From the NCBI RefSeq assembly GCF_040409955.1, contig NZ_CP123384.1, forward strand, positions 2,489,501 through 2,553,500: a DNA stretch of 64,000 nt. The letters are read 5' to 3'. How positions within the stretch are numbered: position 1 is the stretch's first letter; every line of letters starts with the position of its first letter. A program made the translations under genes and the position numbers. Positions 8,419 through 18,180 of this stretch are shown here, one piece after another. This DNA comes from Salipiger sp. H15. Lineage in GTDB: Bacteria > Pseudomonadota > Alphaproteobacteria > Rhodobacterales > Rhodobacteraceae. The notes under the pieces are model-generated. The model worked only from the letters and a program-made list of their open reading frames with translations, made no database searches and was not told the origin of the DNA.

Positions 8419-10442
8419 CGGCGCCTGCGGCGGCCGCCCTCGCTGTTGAAGGCAGGCTCTGGCAGGGGTGCGACGCCGCGCAGCCGGGCGAAGGGCGCGG
8501 TGGCATGGGGGATCGCGCTGGCGGCGACGAAATGCTCCTGGAAGCGTGGCTCGAGCGCGGTCTCGACCTTTGTGATGCGTCGGACCTCGGCCTCGATCCG
8601 GCGGCGCGCGGCGCGGCTGCAGAGCGCGATGCGCGCGCCGGTGCCCGCGGCATTTCCGGCTGAGGTGACACGCGCCACCGGCGCGTCGGGGATCATCCCC
8701 AGCACCAGCGCGTGCAGCGGCGAGATATGGGCACCGAAGGCCCCGGCGAGCACGACGCGGTCCACCTTATCAACCGCCATCTCGTCCATCAGCAGCCGCG
8801 CCCCGGCGTAGAGCGCCGCCTTCGCCAGCTGGATGGCGCGGATGTCGGCCTGTGTGACGCTGATCACCGGCCCTCCGGAGGCGCTGCCGTCGTGGATCAG
8901 GTAGGCGTGGGTGCGCCCCTCGGGGATCATCCGCGCCGTGCCGGTCTGCGCCGCCGAGCCGATGAGCCCGCCCGCGTCGATCAGCCCGGCAAGGCGCATC
9001 TCGGCCACCGCCTCGATGATACCCGAGCCGCAGAGCCCGGTGACGCCGGCCCCGGCGGTGGCTTCGGCGAATCCCGGATCGCCCGACCAGAGATCGCAAC
9101 CGATCACGCGGAAGCGCGGCTCCTTCGTTTCGGGGTCGATGCGGATCGCCTCGATGGCGCCGGGGGCGGCGCGCTGGCCCGAGCTGATCTGTGCCCCTTC
9201 GAAGGCCGGGCCGGTGGGCGAGGAACAGGCGAGCACGCGGGTCCGGTTGCCGAGCAGGATCTCGGCATTGGTGCCGACGTCGACGATGAGCACGAGGTCC
9301 TCGGACTGCTCCGGCGTCTCGGCCAGCACCACCGCCGCGGCATCGGCTCCCACGTGCCCGGCGATGAGCGGCAGCAGGTAGGCCTGCGCGCCGGGCGGCA
9401 GGGCGGTGAGACCGAGCTCGCGGGCGGGCAGGTCGCGTGCCGAAGCGGTGGCGAGGGCGAAGGGCGCCTGTCCCAGCTCCACCGGGTCGAGCCCGAGCAG
9501 GATGTGGTGCATCACCGGGTTGCCGACGAGGGTGAGGTCGAGGATGCGGTCCAGGGCGACGCCCGCGCTTGCGGCGATCTCCTGCGCGAGCCGGTTCAGC
9601 GCGGCGCGCACGGCACCGGTCATCTCGGCCGCGCCGCCGGGGTTCATCATGGCGTAGGAGACGCGCGACATGAGGTCCTCGCCGAAGCGGATCTGCGGGT
9701 TCATCACCCCCGCCGAGGCCAGCACCTCGCCGCTGCGCAGCGACACGAGGTGCCCGGCGATGGTGGTGGAGCCGAGGTCGATGGCAAGTCCGCAGAGGTC
9801 GCCCTCGAGAAGCCCGGGCCAGAGCGCGACGAGGCGCGGCGGGGCCTCGTCGCGGGGCTGGTGGATCGCGGCGGTGACCGTCCAGTCCCCGGCGCGGAGG
9901 GTCTCCTGCAGCTTTGCGAGGAGCGGCAGGTCGGCGGTGACGCCCTCGATGGCCCATTGCGCCCGCAGCGCCTCGGTCAGCCGTTCGAGATCGCCGGTGG
10001 GCGCGCGCATGTCGGGCGGGGCGACCTCGACGAGGCGGAGGCGGATCGCCGGGTCCATCTCGACCGGGCGGGCATCGGCCTCCTTGCGGATCACCTGCCG
10101 GTGCAGCTGGCTCTCGGGCGGCACGTCGATCACCACGTCGCCGAGGATCCGCGCCTGGCAGCCGAGGCGCCGCCCGGGCGCGAGCCCGCGCTTCTCGGCG
10201 TAGCGGGCCTCGACGGCGTTCCAGCCCGAGAGCGAGGTTTCCGCCGAGGTGATGCCGTGCTTGGCGAAGGCGCCGAAGGCGGGCGCGACCTGGCAGCGCG
10301 AGCAGATGCCGCGCCCGCCGCAGACCGAGTCGAGATCGACGCCGAGCCTGCGCGCCGCCTCCAGCACCGGGGTTCCGGCGGGCATGCGACCACGCTTGCC
10401 GGAGGGGGTGAAGACGACGAGGGGATCGGCGGGCTCGGTCAT
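8415..10442 (-). CDS. RACo-like reductive activator of corrinoid proteins (2Fe-2S + ASKHA, DUF4445)
   Basis: 675 aa from the ATG at 10442. An N-terminal plant-type 2Fe-2S domain carries CGGRGICSRC (about residues 37-46) with a further Cys in LGCQARI. It is followed by a linker and a C-terminal ASKHA ATPase-like domain with CGLAIDLGSTTIAGHLV, LIVDVGTNAEI and LCGSGIIEAVAE. The family uses ATP-dependent reduction to return inactive Co(II) corrinoid proteins to Co(I) in methyltransferase systems. No corrinoid protein or methyltransferase is adjacent; the only cobalamin enzyme in the window, MetH, has its own reactivation domain. The partner is therefore elsewhere or unknown. Confidence 0.85.
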   Translation of the reverse strand: MTEPADPLVVFTPSGKRGRMPAGTPVLEAARRLGVDLDSVCGGRGICSRCQVAPAFGAFAKHGITSAETSLSGWNAVEARYAEKRGLAPGRRLGCQARILGDVVIDVPPESQLHRQVIRKEADARPVEMDPAIRLRLVEVAPPDMRAPTGDLERLTEALRAQWAIEGVTADLPLLAKLQETLRAGDWTVTAAIHQPRDEAPPRLVALWPGLLEGDLCGLAIDLGSTTIAGHLVSLRSGEVLASAGVMNPQIRFGEDLMSRVSYAMMNPGGAAEMTGAVRAALNRLAQEIAASAGVALDRILDLTLVGNPVMHHILLGLDPVELGQAPFALATASARDLPARELGLTALPPGAQAYLLPLIAGHVGADAAAVVLAETPEQSEDLVLIVDVGTNAEILLGNRTRVLACSSPTGPAFEGAQISSGQRAAPGAIEAIRIDPETKEPRFRVIGCDLWSGDPGFAEATAGAGVTGLCGSGIIEAVAEMRLAGLIDAGGLIGSAAQTGTARMIPEGRTHAYLIHDGSASGGPVISVTQADIRAIQLAKAALYAGARLLMDEMAVDKVDRVVLAGAFGAHISPLHALVLGMIPDAPVARVTSAGNAAGTGARIALCSRAARRRIEAEVRRITKVETALEPRFQEHFVAASAIPHATAPFARLRGVAPLPEPAFNSEGGRRRRR

Positions 10443-10594
10443 GGCCCCAGCATGGGCTTGCATGGTGCGGCGCAGATGTCCGAAAGCGGCAAGCCGTGGG
10501 GCGGAGGCGTCGTGCCGGGCGGGCTGGCGCCAAGGCAAAGAAGAAAGGGCGGCGCCTCGCGGCACCGCCCCGTTCTATTCCAGCCGGAAAAGGC

Positions 10595-11845
10595 TCAGCC
10601 CAGCTTCACCAGCGCGTGGCGCTTCTTGCCGGCCGAGAGCTTCACCGGCGCGGCCAGTGCGGCGGCATCGAGCATCAGCCCGGCATCGGTCAGCGGCTGG
10701 TCGTCGATGCGCGCGCCGTTCTCGGCGATCAGGCGCTTGGCCTCCTTGCCGGTCTTGGCGAGCCCGGCGCGGACGATCACCTGCACGATGGAGATGCCGT
10801 CGCCGACCTCGTCCGAGGTCAGCTCGAGCGTCGGCAGGTCATCCCCGACGCCGCCCTTCTCGAAGACCTCGCGCGCGGTCGCCTCGGCGGCGGCGGCGGC
10901 CTCGGCGCCGTGGCAGAGCGCGGTGACCTCGTTGGCGAGGATGATCTTGGCGTCGTTGATCTCGGAGCCGGCAAGCGCGCCGAGCCGCTCGCAATCCTCG
11001 ACCGGCAGCTCGGTGTAGAGCTTGAGGAACCGGCCGACGTCGGCGTCGGTGGTGTTGCGCCAGAACTGCCAGAACTCGTAGGGGCTCAGCATGTCGGCGT
11101 TGAGCCACATGGCGCCGCCCTGGCTCTTGCCCATCTTGCGCCCGTCCGAGGTGGTCAGCAGCGGCGAGGTGAGGCCGTAGATCTCGTGGTCCAGCACCCG
11201 GCGCGTCAGGTCGATGCCGTTGATGATGTTGCCCCACTGGTCCGAGCCGCCCATCTGCAGCGAGCAGCCGTAGCGGCGGTTCAGCTCGAGGAAGTCGTAG
11301 GCCTGCAGGATCATGTAGTTGAACTCGAGGAACGACAGCGACTGCTCGCGGTCGAGGCGCGACTTCACCGATTCAAACGACAGCATCCGGTTCACCGAGA
11401 AGTGGCGGCCGATGTCGCGCAGGAACTCGAGATAGTTGAGGTTGTCGAGCCACTCGGCGTTGTTCAGCATCAGCGCGTCGTTCGGCGCGTCGCCGTACTG
11501 CAGGTACTTGGCGAAGACCTGCTTCATGCCCTCGATGTTGGCGTCGATCTGCTCGGGCCCGAGCAGCGGGCGCTCGTCCGAGCGGAACGAGGGGTCGCCC
11601 ACCTTGGTGGTGCCGCCGCCCATCAGGGTGATCGGCTTGTGGCCGGTCTTCTGCAGCCAGCGCAGCATCATGATGTTGAGCAGGTGACCCACGTGCAGCG
11701 ACTTCGCCGTCGCGTCATAGCCGATATAGGCGGTGACCACGCCCTGGCTGAGCGCCTCGTCGAGGCCCTGGTAATCGGTGCAGTCGGCAAGGTAGCCGCG
11801 CTCGATCATGACGCGCATGAAGTCCGATTTGGGATGGTAGGTCAT
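10595..11845 (-). CDS. tyrS: Tyrosyl-tRNA synthetase
   Basis: 416 aa class I aminoacyl-tRNA synthetase (TyrRS of the common bacterial type). The HIGH equivalent is HVGH in [14 protein letters not shown], and the KMSKS loop is KMGKS in [12 protein letters not shown]. The specificity motif [20 protein letters not shown] is present, and a C-terminal S4-like RNA-binding domain follows. It starts 52 bases from the divergent anmK, whose GTG lies at 11898. Confidence 0.97.
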   Translation of the reverse strand: MTYHPKSDFMRVMIERGYLADCTDYQGLDEALSQGVVTAYIGYDATAKSLHVGHLLNIMMLRWLQKTGHKPITLMGGGTTKVGDPSFRSDERPLLGPEQIDANIEGMKQVFAKYLQYGDAPNDALMLNNAEWLDNLNYLEFLRDIGRHFSVNRMLSFESVKSRLDREQSLSFLEFNYMILQAYDFLELNRRYGCSLQMGGSDQWGNIINGIDLTRRVLDHEIYGLTSPLLTTSDGRKMGKSQGGAMWLNADMLSPYEFWQFWRNTTDADVGRFLKLYTELPVEDCERLGALAGSEINDAKIILANEVTALCHGAEAAAAAEATAREVFEKGGVGDDLPTLELTSDEVGDGISIVQVIVRAGLAKTGKEAKRLIAENGARIDDQPLTDAGLMLDAAALAAPVKLSAGKKRHALVKLG

Positions 11846-11897
11846 CGTGGATCCCTCTTATAGTTCGCCCGTTCCTATAAGCGCGGGGAAGGCGAAG

Positions 11898-13013
11898 GTG
11901 AAGGGCAAGTTGGGTGCACGATCCGTTTGGGCTCTGGGGTGTATGTCGGGGACCTCTCTCGACGGGGTGGACGCGGCGCTGATCCGCACCGACGGGGCGC
12001 AGATCCACGAGTTCGGGCGCTCCGGCTATCGGCCCTTTTCCGACGCCGAGCGCCGGGTTCTGAAGGCCGCGCTGGGGCGCTGGCCGGGGCCGGGGCTCGA
12101 AGCGGCGCTGGATGTGACCCAGCGCGCCCATGCCGAGCTGCTGGCCGATTTCCCCGAGGCCGAGCTGGTGGGCTTCCACGGCCAGACGCTGGCGCATGAC
12201 CCGCACGGGCGCGGCACGCACCAGCTGGGCGACGGCGCGGCGCTGGCCGAGGCGCTGAACCGCGACGTGGTCTGGGACTTCCGCTCCGCCGACGTGGCGC
12301 TGGGGGGCGAGGGCGCGCCGCTGGCGCCCTTCTTCCACTTCGCCTGTGCCAAGTGGATGGGCGCCGAGCGCCCGGTGGCCTTCCTCAACCTCGGCGGGGT
12401 CGGCAACCTCACCTGGGTCGACCCGCGCAAGGCGTCGCCCGAGGAGCCGGGCGCGCTGCTGGCCTTCGACACCGGCCCGGCGAACGCGCCGATCAACGAT
12501 CTGGTGGCCGAGCGGCTCGGCCTCGACTGCGACCGCGACGGCGCGCTTGCCGCGCAGGGCGAGGTTGTGGACGGCGCGCTGGAGCTCTTCCTCGAGGAGG
12601 GGTTCTTCCGCCGGATGCCGCCGAAATCCCTCGATCGGGATGATTTCTCGCTGATGCTCGACCTCGTGCGCGAGCTCTCGGACGCCGATGCCGCCGCGAC
12701 GATGACCGCCATGGCGGCGGCCGCCGTGATGCAGGGCATGGAGCATTGCCCGACCCCGCCCGAGAAGCTGCTGGTCACCGGCGGCGGGCGCCGCAACCCG
12801 GTGATGATGGCGATGCTGCAGGCCGGGCTCGACTGCCCGGTGGTGCCGGTCGAGGAGGCGGGGCTCGACGGCGACATGCTCGAGGCGCAGGCCTTCGGCT
12901 TCCTCGCCGTGCGCGTGGCGCAGGGCTGGCCGACCTCGGCCCCGGGAACCACCGGTGTCGCCGCGCCTGTGGGCGGCGGTCAGATCTCGCGCGTGGGCTC
13001 GCTGGTCGGCTGA
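11898..13013 (+). CDS. anmK: Anhydro-N-acetylmuramic acid kinase
   Basis: 371 aa from GTG 11898, which has GGGGAAGG five bases upstream; further in-frame starts at 11847 (GTG) and 11910 (TTG) cannot be excluded. AnmK cleaves and phosphorylates 1,6-anhydroMurNAc during peptidoglycan recycling. The family signature [15 protein letters not shown] is at the N-terminus, with [34 protein letters not shown] and [10 protein letters not shown] following in order. It is divergent from tyrS, a common pairing in alphaproteobacteria. Confidence 0.93.
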   Translation: MKGKLGARSVWALGCMSGTSLDGVDAALIRTDGAQIHEFGRSGYRPFSDAERRVLKAALGRWPGPGLEAALDVTQRAHAELLADFPEAELVGFHGQTLAHDPHGRGTHQLGDGAALAEALNRDVVWDFRSADVALGGEGAPLAPFFHFACAKWMGAERPVAFLNLGGVGNLTWVDPRKASPEEPGALLAFDTGPANAPINDLVAERLGLDCDRDGALAAQGEVVDGALELFLEEGFFRRMPPKSLDRDDFSLMLDLVRELSDADAAATMTAMAAAAVMQGMEHCPTPPEKLLVTGGGRRNPVMMAMLQAGLDCPVVPVEEAGLDGDMLEAQAFGFLAVRVAQGWPTSAPGTTGVAAPVGGGQISRVGSLVG

Positions 13014-13026
13014 GCGGGGCCCGAGG

Positions 13027-14019
13027 TCAGCCCTCGGGGCGCCCCTCGGCCTCGGCCCGCAGCGCCTCGAGCCGGCGGCGGAAGCGCGGCGCGTTGAGCC
13101 GCGCGGTGACATTGGCACAAAGCCATTCGGCCAGCAGCGGGCGGTTCTCGGCGTCGAGCCGCGACAGCAGCCGCCGCAGGTAGGGCGCGTGGTTGCGCCG
13201 TGCACGCATCAGCCGCGCCACCTCGGCCCGGTCGAGCCGGTCGTCGGCGGCGGCCTCGAGGATCGGGTGGATGAGATCCAGCTCGAGCAGGTCGCCCTGC
13301 AGCGCGTCGCCCATGTAGGGCAGGCGGAAGCGGGTGACGTTGCGCCGCTCGAACAGCGCCGCGTGCATCGCGTCCATCCGCTCCTGCGGGTCGTAGAGCA
13401 CGTAGGCCGCCTGCGCGGCGTCGATCATGTCGGGGGCGTAGCCGAAGCGCGAGGTGAAATCGACGCGGCGCATCTCGGGGAAGCGGTCGTCCCATTCGGC
13501 GACGCGCGGATCGAGCGTCGCCTGCGGTTGCAGCAGCACGACGCGCGCCCCGGGCGCGGTGACCGAATAGGCGGCGGCGGCATAGCCGCAGGGGCCCGCG
13601 CCGTAGAAGACCACCTTCTCGAACTCGTCGAAGAAGCCGTCGTCGAGCAGCTGGTCGAAGAAGCGGACCACCTCGGGGTCGCGGAACCACGTGTCGGCGG
13701 TGCAGATCACCGAAAGGCTCGACCAGCCCTCGATCGCCTGCATCTCCCAGCCGAGAGGGGTCGCCGTCTTGGAATAGGCCGAGATGCCGGGCATCGACTC
13801 GAAGGTCACCAGCAGCGTGTCGCCATCCTCGACGAAGACCGCGTGGTGGCGCTTGCCGAGCGGCTCGGCAAAGCCATGCGCCTCGCCGATCTCGGAGATG
13901 GCGTCGATCCAGGCGCGGGCCGAATGCATGCTGAGGTCGACATCGGTCAGGTCCAGCTCGTCCTCGAAGGCGGTCTGTCTGCTGAGCGGGTCCGCGCTGT
14001 CCTTCATGATACCTGCCAT
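13027..14019 (-). CDS. Conserved uncharacterised protein at the end of the sugar/sulfate cassette
   Basis: About 330 aa from ATG 14019, or 326 from ATG 14007. From memory, close relatives in roseobacters are often named 'phosphoadenosine phosphosulfate reductase', but no PAPS-reductase motif is visible, so I do not adopt that name. The best conserved part is FYGAGPCGYAAAAYSV followed by RVVLLQPQATLDPRVAEWDD, which resembles a hydrolase nucleophile elbow with Cys in place of Ser; that reading is speculative. It lies downstream of three glycosyltransferase genes and probably belongs to the same process. Confidence 0.65.
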   Translation of the reverse strand: MAGIMKDSADPLSRQTAFEDELDLTDVDLSMHSARAWIDAISEIGEAHGFAEPLGKRHHAVFVEDGDTLLVTFESMPGISAYSKTATPLGWEMQAIEGWSSLSVICTADTWFRDPEVVRFFDQLLDDGFFDEFEKVVFYGAGPCGYAAAAYSVTAPGARVVLLQPQATLDPRVAEWDDRFPEMRRVDFTSRFGYAPDMIDAAQAAYVLYDPQERMDAMHAALFERRNVTRFRLPYMGDALQGDLLELDLIHPILEAAADDRLDRAEVARLMRARRNHAPYLRRLLSRLDAENRPLLAEWLCANVTARLNAPRFRRRLEALRAEAEGRPEG

Positions 14020-14197
14020 TGTCCTGTCACTTCCGTTCGGCTCCTGCTCGGGAGGCGTCTTTGCGCGGTGCCCGGCCGTCGGGTTTGACAGGCAGCCTGC
14101 GCGTGAATTGGGGCGGAAATAAGTGGCTTTAGGGGTAATACGGCGGTGGTGCGGCGGCAAGGAAAATCGCCGTGTGTGAAGCGGTTGCGGGCTGCGC

Positions 14198-15256
14198 TCA
14201 GGTCTCTCCGGCGCGCCGCACGCGGGTGGCGGCGGCGATCAGCGGCTGCGCCAGCGCGGGCGGCAGCGGGCGCGAGGGCGGGGTCATCAGCAGGCGCCCC
14301 ATCAGCGCGCGGAACGGCTCCTGCGCCATGAGCGCGGCAAAGCGCGCCTTGCGCCAGCGCACTGCCCCGGCATGCAGCCCGGCCAGCACCGGATCGGCGG
14401 CGAAGCCCTCGCGAAGCGCCCGCACCGGCCCGGCGAGCGCCGAGATGCTGCTGTCCTCGTCGGTGTTGAAATTGCGCTCCACCCAGTAATCGAGCCCGAG
14501 CAGATCCGCACTGTGCACCGCGCGGCCGCGATCGGCCTTGAGCACGTAACTCTCCATCGCCCCCAGAGGATAGTGGTTGAGCTGCGCCAGCGCGTAGTTC
14601 GACCGCCCGTAGTTGGAAAAGATGCGGCGCGTGCGGAACTGCGCGTCGAGCGCGCGGCCCTCGCCGTCGAACCAGCGCGCGCTTTCCAGCCGCGCGGAAT
14701 CGGGGTCGCGCGGCCGGTGCACGCCGAGCTTCGCGTAGGTGCCGTCGTTGCGGTAGAGCGTCTTGAACATCGCCGCGCGCCAGGGCCAGAGCATTTGCAC
14801 CGGGGCGGCGCGGGTGAACTGCTCGGGCACGGGGATGTCGGCGTAGCTGACCACCCCGGCATTGCCGAAGAGCCGCCAGGTGAGGGTGATCGCCGTCGCC
14901 TCGGGCAGGGCAGCGATCAGCGCGGGCAGGGTATGGTCGCCGGCGTGGACGTTGACGAACTCGTCGACGTCGAGCGCCAGCAGCCAGTCCGCCTCGCGCA
15001 CCGCCTCGGCCTTGTCCGCCAGCTTCAGCCCGGTGAACTGGATGCCGGCCTTGTCGTAGGGCCCGTCGTTGCGGATATGGGTGAGCGGCGCCACCTCGGC
15101 CAGCCGGTCGAGCAGAACGTCGGTGCCGTCCTGGCAATCGTTGCTGAGCGCGACCACGTGGCTCACCCCGGCGGCGAGGTGATGCGCCAGCCAGTCGAGC
15201 AGGAAGGCGCCCTCGTTGCGGACGCAGACCACGGCGGTGATGCTCGGGACGGCCAT
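14198..15256 (-). CDS. Family 2-like glycosyltransferase (Glyco_tranf_2_4 type)
   Basis: 352 aa. It has a GT-A fold: VVCVRNEGAFLLDWLAHH at the N-terminus, the turn SNDCQDGTDVLLDRL and the metal/nucleotide motif LALDVDEFVNVH. LTWRLFGNAG and a late LNHYPLGAMESYVLK segment are shared with the two other glycosyltransferases of this cassette. It begins 3 bases after the stop of the 763-aa fusion gene, so the two are one transcript. The sugar and acceptor are unknown. Confidence 0.85.
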   Translation of the reverse strand: MAVPSITAVVCVRNEGAFLLDWLAHHLAAGVSHVVALSNDCQDGTDVLLDRLAEVAPLTHIRNDGPYDKAGIQFTGLKLADKAEAVREADWLLALDVDEFVNVHAGDHTLPALIAALPEATAITLTWRLFGNAGVVSYADIPVPEQFTRAAPVQMLWPWRAAMFKTLYRNDGTYAKLGVHRPRDPDSARLESARWFDGEGRALDAQFRTRRIFSNYGRSNYALAQLNHYPLGAMESYVLKADRGRAVHSADLLGLDYWVERNFNTDEDSSISALAGPVRALREGFAADPVLAGLHAGAVRWRKARFAALMAQEPFRALMGRLLMTPPSRPLPPALAQPLIAAATRVRRAGET

Positions 15257-15259
15257 GGC

Positions 15260-17551
15260 TCAGCTCTCCATGTCGAGGGACAGCGCCCAGGCGACGCGCT
15301 CGGCGGGGTCCAGTTTCAGCGCCGTCGCCTCGCGGAACAATTTCCCGAATTCGGGATCCGCGCGCAATTCGGCCGCCTTGGCCCTGTGCCAGGCCAGCCC
15401 CTCGGCGTGCAGCCGCGCAAGCTCGGGGTCGGCCAGCAGCCGGTCCATCTCGGCCCGGAGCCGCGGCAGGTTGCGCTGGATGGTCAGGTCGCGCGCCCCG
15501 GACCAGTCCATGCGGATCCAGTAGTTGAGGCCGATCTGCCGGTCGACGTGCAGCGCCCGCCCGCGCTGGCGCTTGATGAGGTAGCTCTCGGCCGAACGCA
15601 GCGCGTAGTGGTTGAGCTGCACGAGGTCGTAGCCGATCGACTTGCGCGAGTTGCGCCAGCCGTTGTGCAGCGCCTCGGCGGTCATGTCGCGGCCTGATCC
15701 GTTTGACCATTTCACCGCGTTTTCAGCATCTTGCCGAGGCTTGTTCGGGCGGTGGCACGAGAGTTTCTCGTAGGCGCCGAGCCCCCGCATCAGCGTCTTG
15801 AACCCCCAGTTGGTGTGCGGCTTGGGGCAGTAGCGCGGCGCGCAGGCGGTGAATTGCGAGATCACCGGCGCCGGGTCGAGCGCCTGCACCCCGTCATGGC
15901 CGAAGAGCCGCCAGGTCAGCGCGAAATGCGTCGCCCCGGGCGCTGCGGCGAAGAGATCGTCGAGCGTGCCGTTGCCGCAGCGGATGTTGACGAACTCGTC
16001 CACGTCCGAATGCAGCAGCCAGTCGGCATCGCGGATCACCACCTCGTCCAGCGCCGCATCGAGCGCGTGCTGCTGCGGCGAATTGCCGGTCCAGCCGTTG
16101 TTGTCGCGGTGCCGCAGCACGCCCATCTGCGCGAGCCGGTCGAGGATGCGGTCGGTGCCATCCTCGCAACCGTTGGAATAGATGAGGAAATCGTCAAAGC
16201 CGATGGCGCGGTGATAGGCGATCCACTCGACCACGTAGGGCGCCTCGTTCTTCATGCAGCCGAGGATGACGCGGGCACTCTTCGCCGAGCGCGGCGGCAA
16301 GGCGCTGAAGGGCGCGGCGGGGGCGGTCTCGGCGAGCGTGCCAAGCCGGTCGTGCGGCATCCAGGGCGAGCCCTGCAGCGCCGCGAGCTTGCGCAGCGCG
16401 GCGTCGGGCATCGCGGGGGCGGGCCGGGGTTCGGGCTCCGAAGGAGCGGCCGCCTTCGAGGCCTCGGCGATACGCCAGCGGAAGGCCATCAGGTACTGTG
16501 TCGCCCGGAAACCGAAGCCGGGGTCGGCCTCCTGCCAGGGCGCGGCGGGGGCGCTCCGCAGATGCGCGGGGTCGAGCCCGGGATGCTGCGAGGCGAGCCC
16601 CTCGATATCGGCGGCGAAGCGGCGGTTGACCGGCTCGAAGGCGCCCGGCTCGAGCGGCGCGCCCGGAACCTTGATCTCGCCCAGCAGCCGCCGCCAGAGC
16701 GGTCGGGGGATCTGCAGTGCGGGCTCGGCGGCGAGGTGGCGCAGCAGCACGTCGTTCATCCTGCGGCAGCGGCTCAGCCAGGCGGCCGAGGGCTGGGTTG
16801 GCGGCGGCGCGGCCTCGACCCTGCCGAAGCCCTGAGGAATGTCGAAGGCCTCGCGGATCTCCTCGACCACCTCGGCGCCGTAGAGCCGCGCCGGATCGAC
16901 GCTGCGCAGGCGCACCGCACCGGGGCCGAAGGCGGCCTCCCAGCCGCGCTGCAGCCGCGCGAAATCGAGCCAGTGCGCGGCGCCCTGCGTCTCGGGAAAG
17001 ACCCCGCCGCGGGGATCGGCGGCGGGGCGCGTGGCCAGCGCCGCCTGCCACCAGTCGGCGGTGGCGCAGAGGCCAAGCTCCAGCTCCGGCCCGCGCCTGC
17101 GCCCCTCGAGCACCTGCGCCGCGTAGTGCCGCGCCAGCATCTCCGCCGGCGAGGCGAGATGCGCCAGCACGGTGATGTCCCGCGAGAGCGGCGCGAGCAG
17201 GGACCGCAGCCGCTCGAGCTCGGCCCGGCTGGTGAGCCCGCTGCCCAGCTGGTGCGCCGAGAGGATCAGCAGCTCCGGCCGCGCCGTCTCGATCTCCTGC
17301 GTGAGCTGCTGCAGCACCTCGTCGCGCAGCTCCGCCTGCCGGGCGGGATCCGCAAAGCCGCGCCCCCAGCGCAGCGCGTCCACCGCGCCGGGATCGCTGA
17401 CCGCCATGAAGAGCCGCGTATGGTTGCGCGCGCCGGGGCTGCGGGGGTAGAGCAGGCCGCGCTTGGCCAGCTGCCGCCGCTTGGCATCGAGCACCTGCTG
17501 AAGCCGCCCGGCGGTCTGGGCGTCGGGACCGATATGGAGAAAAATTCTCAC
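15260..17551 (-). CDS. Fusion: degenerate sulfotransferase-like domain + glycosyltransferase domain
   Basis: 763 aa from GTG 17551. Residues about 1-280 align by eye with roseobacter sulfotransferases (HIGPDAQTAGRLQQVLDAKR, ...GLLYPRSPGARNH), but the PAPS-binding loop, normally like HKTGTT, reads PDAQTA. A linker of about 140 residues precedes a C-terminal GT-A domain (VILGCMKNEAPYVVEWIAYH, SNGCEDGTDRILDRL, LLHSDVDEFVNI, LTWRLFGHDG). The GTG overlaps the upstream stop as GTGA, showing translational coupling. The first domain probably binds or positions a substrate rather than transferring sulfate; that is inference. Confidence 0.8.
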   Translation of the reverse strand: MRIFLHIGPDAQTAGRLQQVLDAKRRQLAKRGLLYPRSPGARNHTRLFMAVSDPGAVDALRWGRGFADPARQAELRDEVLQQLTQEIETARPELLILSAHQLGSGLTSRAELERLRSLLAPLSRDITVLAHLASPAEMLARHYAAQVLEGRRRGPELELGLCATADWWQAALATRPAADPRGGVFPETQGAAHWLDFARLQRGWEAAFGPGAVRLRSVDPARLYGAEVVEEIREAFDIPQGFGRVEAAPPPTQPSAAWLSRCRRMNDVLLRHLAAEPALQIPRPLWRRLLGEIKVPGAPLEPGAFEPVNRRFAADIEGLASQHPGLDPAHLRSAPAAPWQEADPGFGFRATQYLMAFRWRIAEASKAAAPSEPEPRPAPAMPDAALRKLAALQGSPWMPHDRLGTLAETAPAAPFSALPPRSAKSARVILGCMKNEAPYVVEWIAYHRAIGFDDFLIYSNGCEDGTDRILDRLAQMGVLRHRDNNGWTGNSPQQHALDAALDEVVIRDADWLLHSDVDEFVNIRCGNGTLDDLFAAAPGATHFALTWRLFGHDGVQALDPAPVISQFTACAPRYCPKPHTNWGFKTLMRGLGAYEKLSCHRPNKPRQDAENAVKWSNGSGRDMTAEALHNGWRNSRKSIGYDLVQLNHYALRSAESYLIKRQRGRALHVDRQIGLNYWIRMDWSGARDLTIQRNLPRLRAEMDRLLADPELARLHAEGLAWHRAKAAELRADPEFGKLFREATALKLDPAERVAWALSLDMES

Positions 17552-18180
17552 CCCCCGGTCCTCTTTGTCTGGCCCGAGCGGTTCTCGTTCGCCTTGCCCC
17601 ACCAGGGCAGCGCGATCCCAATGTGGCGCGAGATCAGCGCGGGCGCCTCCGGGTCCTCGATGTCATAGGCCAGGAAGCGCGGATCGCCCGCGAAGATGCG
17701 GCGCAGGAACTGCTGGTGCGCGGCGATCCACTGCGCGCGCTCGAGCCGGGTCTCGCCGTAGCCCGCGGGCAGGCCGGGCACCGCGTGGCGCGGCAGCCGG
17801 TCGGTGCCGAGGTCGGACCAGCGCAGCATCGAATGCGCCATGGCCTGCGGCTCGCGCATCGAGGCGACGAATTTCAGCTGCGGATGGCGCGTTCGCAGCG
17901 CCTCGATCAGCCCGAAGTCGGTCTGCGGCCAGAGGTTGAGCCGGGCGTTGAGCACACTGACCTCGCTCAGCGCATCGAAGCCGCCGAGCCGCTCGAGCGG
18001 ATCGCCCGAGCCGAAATAGCCGTCGTAGAGCTGCCGGGCGACGAAGCTGCCGGCAAGCGCGGGATCCGGGCACTTGCCGCGCCGCAGCCGGTAGTCGGCC
18101 ACCTTCAGCCCGGCGCGCTCCAGCGCTACCCCGAGCGTGGTCGTGCCGCTCTTCGGCAGGCCGAGGTTGATCACGATCAT
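17548..18180 (-). CDS. Sulfotransferase-family protein
   Basis: 210 aa. The N-terminal strand-loop INLGLPKSGTTTLG is the 5'-phosphosulfate-binding loop of PAPS-dependent sulfotransferases, and FVASMREPQAMAHSMLRW fits the 3'-phosphate-binding Arg/Ser region. It would transfer sulfate to a carbohydrate or lipid acceptor. Its ATG overlaps the preceding glycosyltransferase stop (ATGA), and its stop overlaps the next start (GTGA). Unlike the first domain of the next gene, its cofactor loop is intact. Confidence 0.8.
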   Translation of the reverse strand: MIVINLGLPKSGTTTLGVALERAGLKVADYRLRRGKCPDPALAGSFVARQLYDGYFGSGDPLERLGGFDALSEVSVLNARLNLWPQTDFGLIEALRTRHPQLKFVASMREPQAMAHSMLRWSDLGTDRLPRHAVPGLPAGYGETRLERAQWIAAHQQFLRRIFAGDPRFLAYDIEDPEAPALISRHIGIALPWWGKANENRSGQTKRTGG

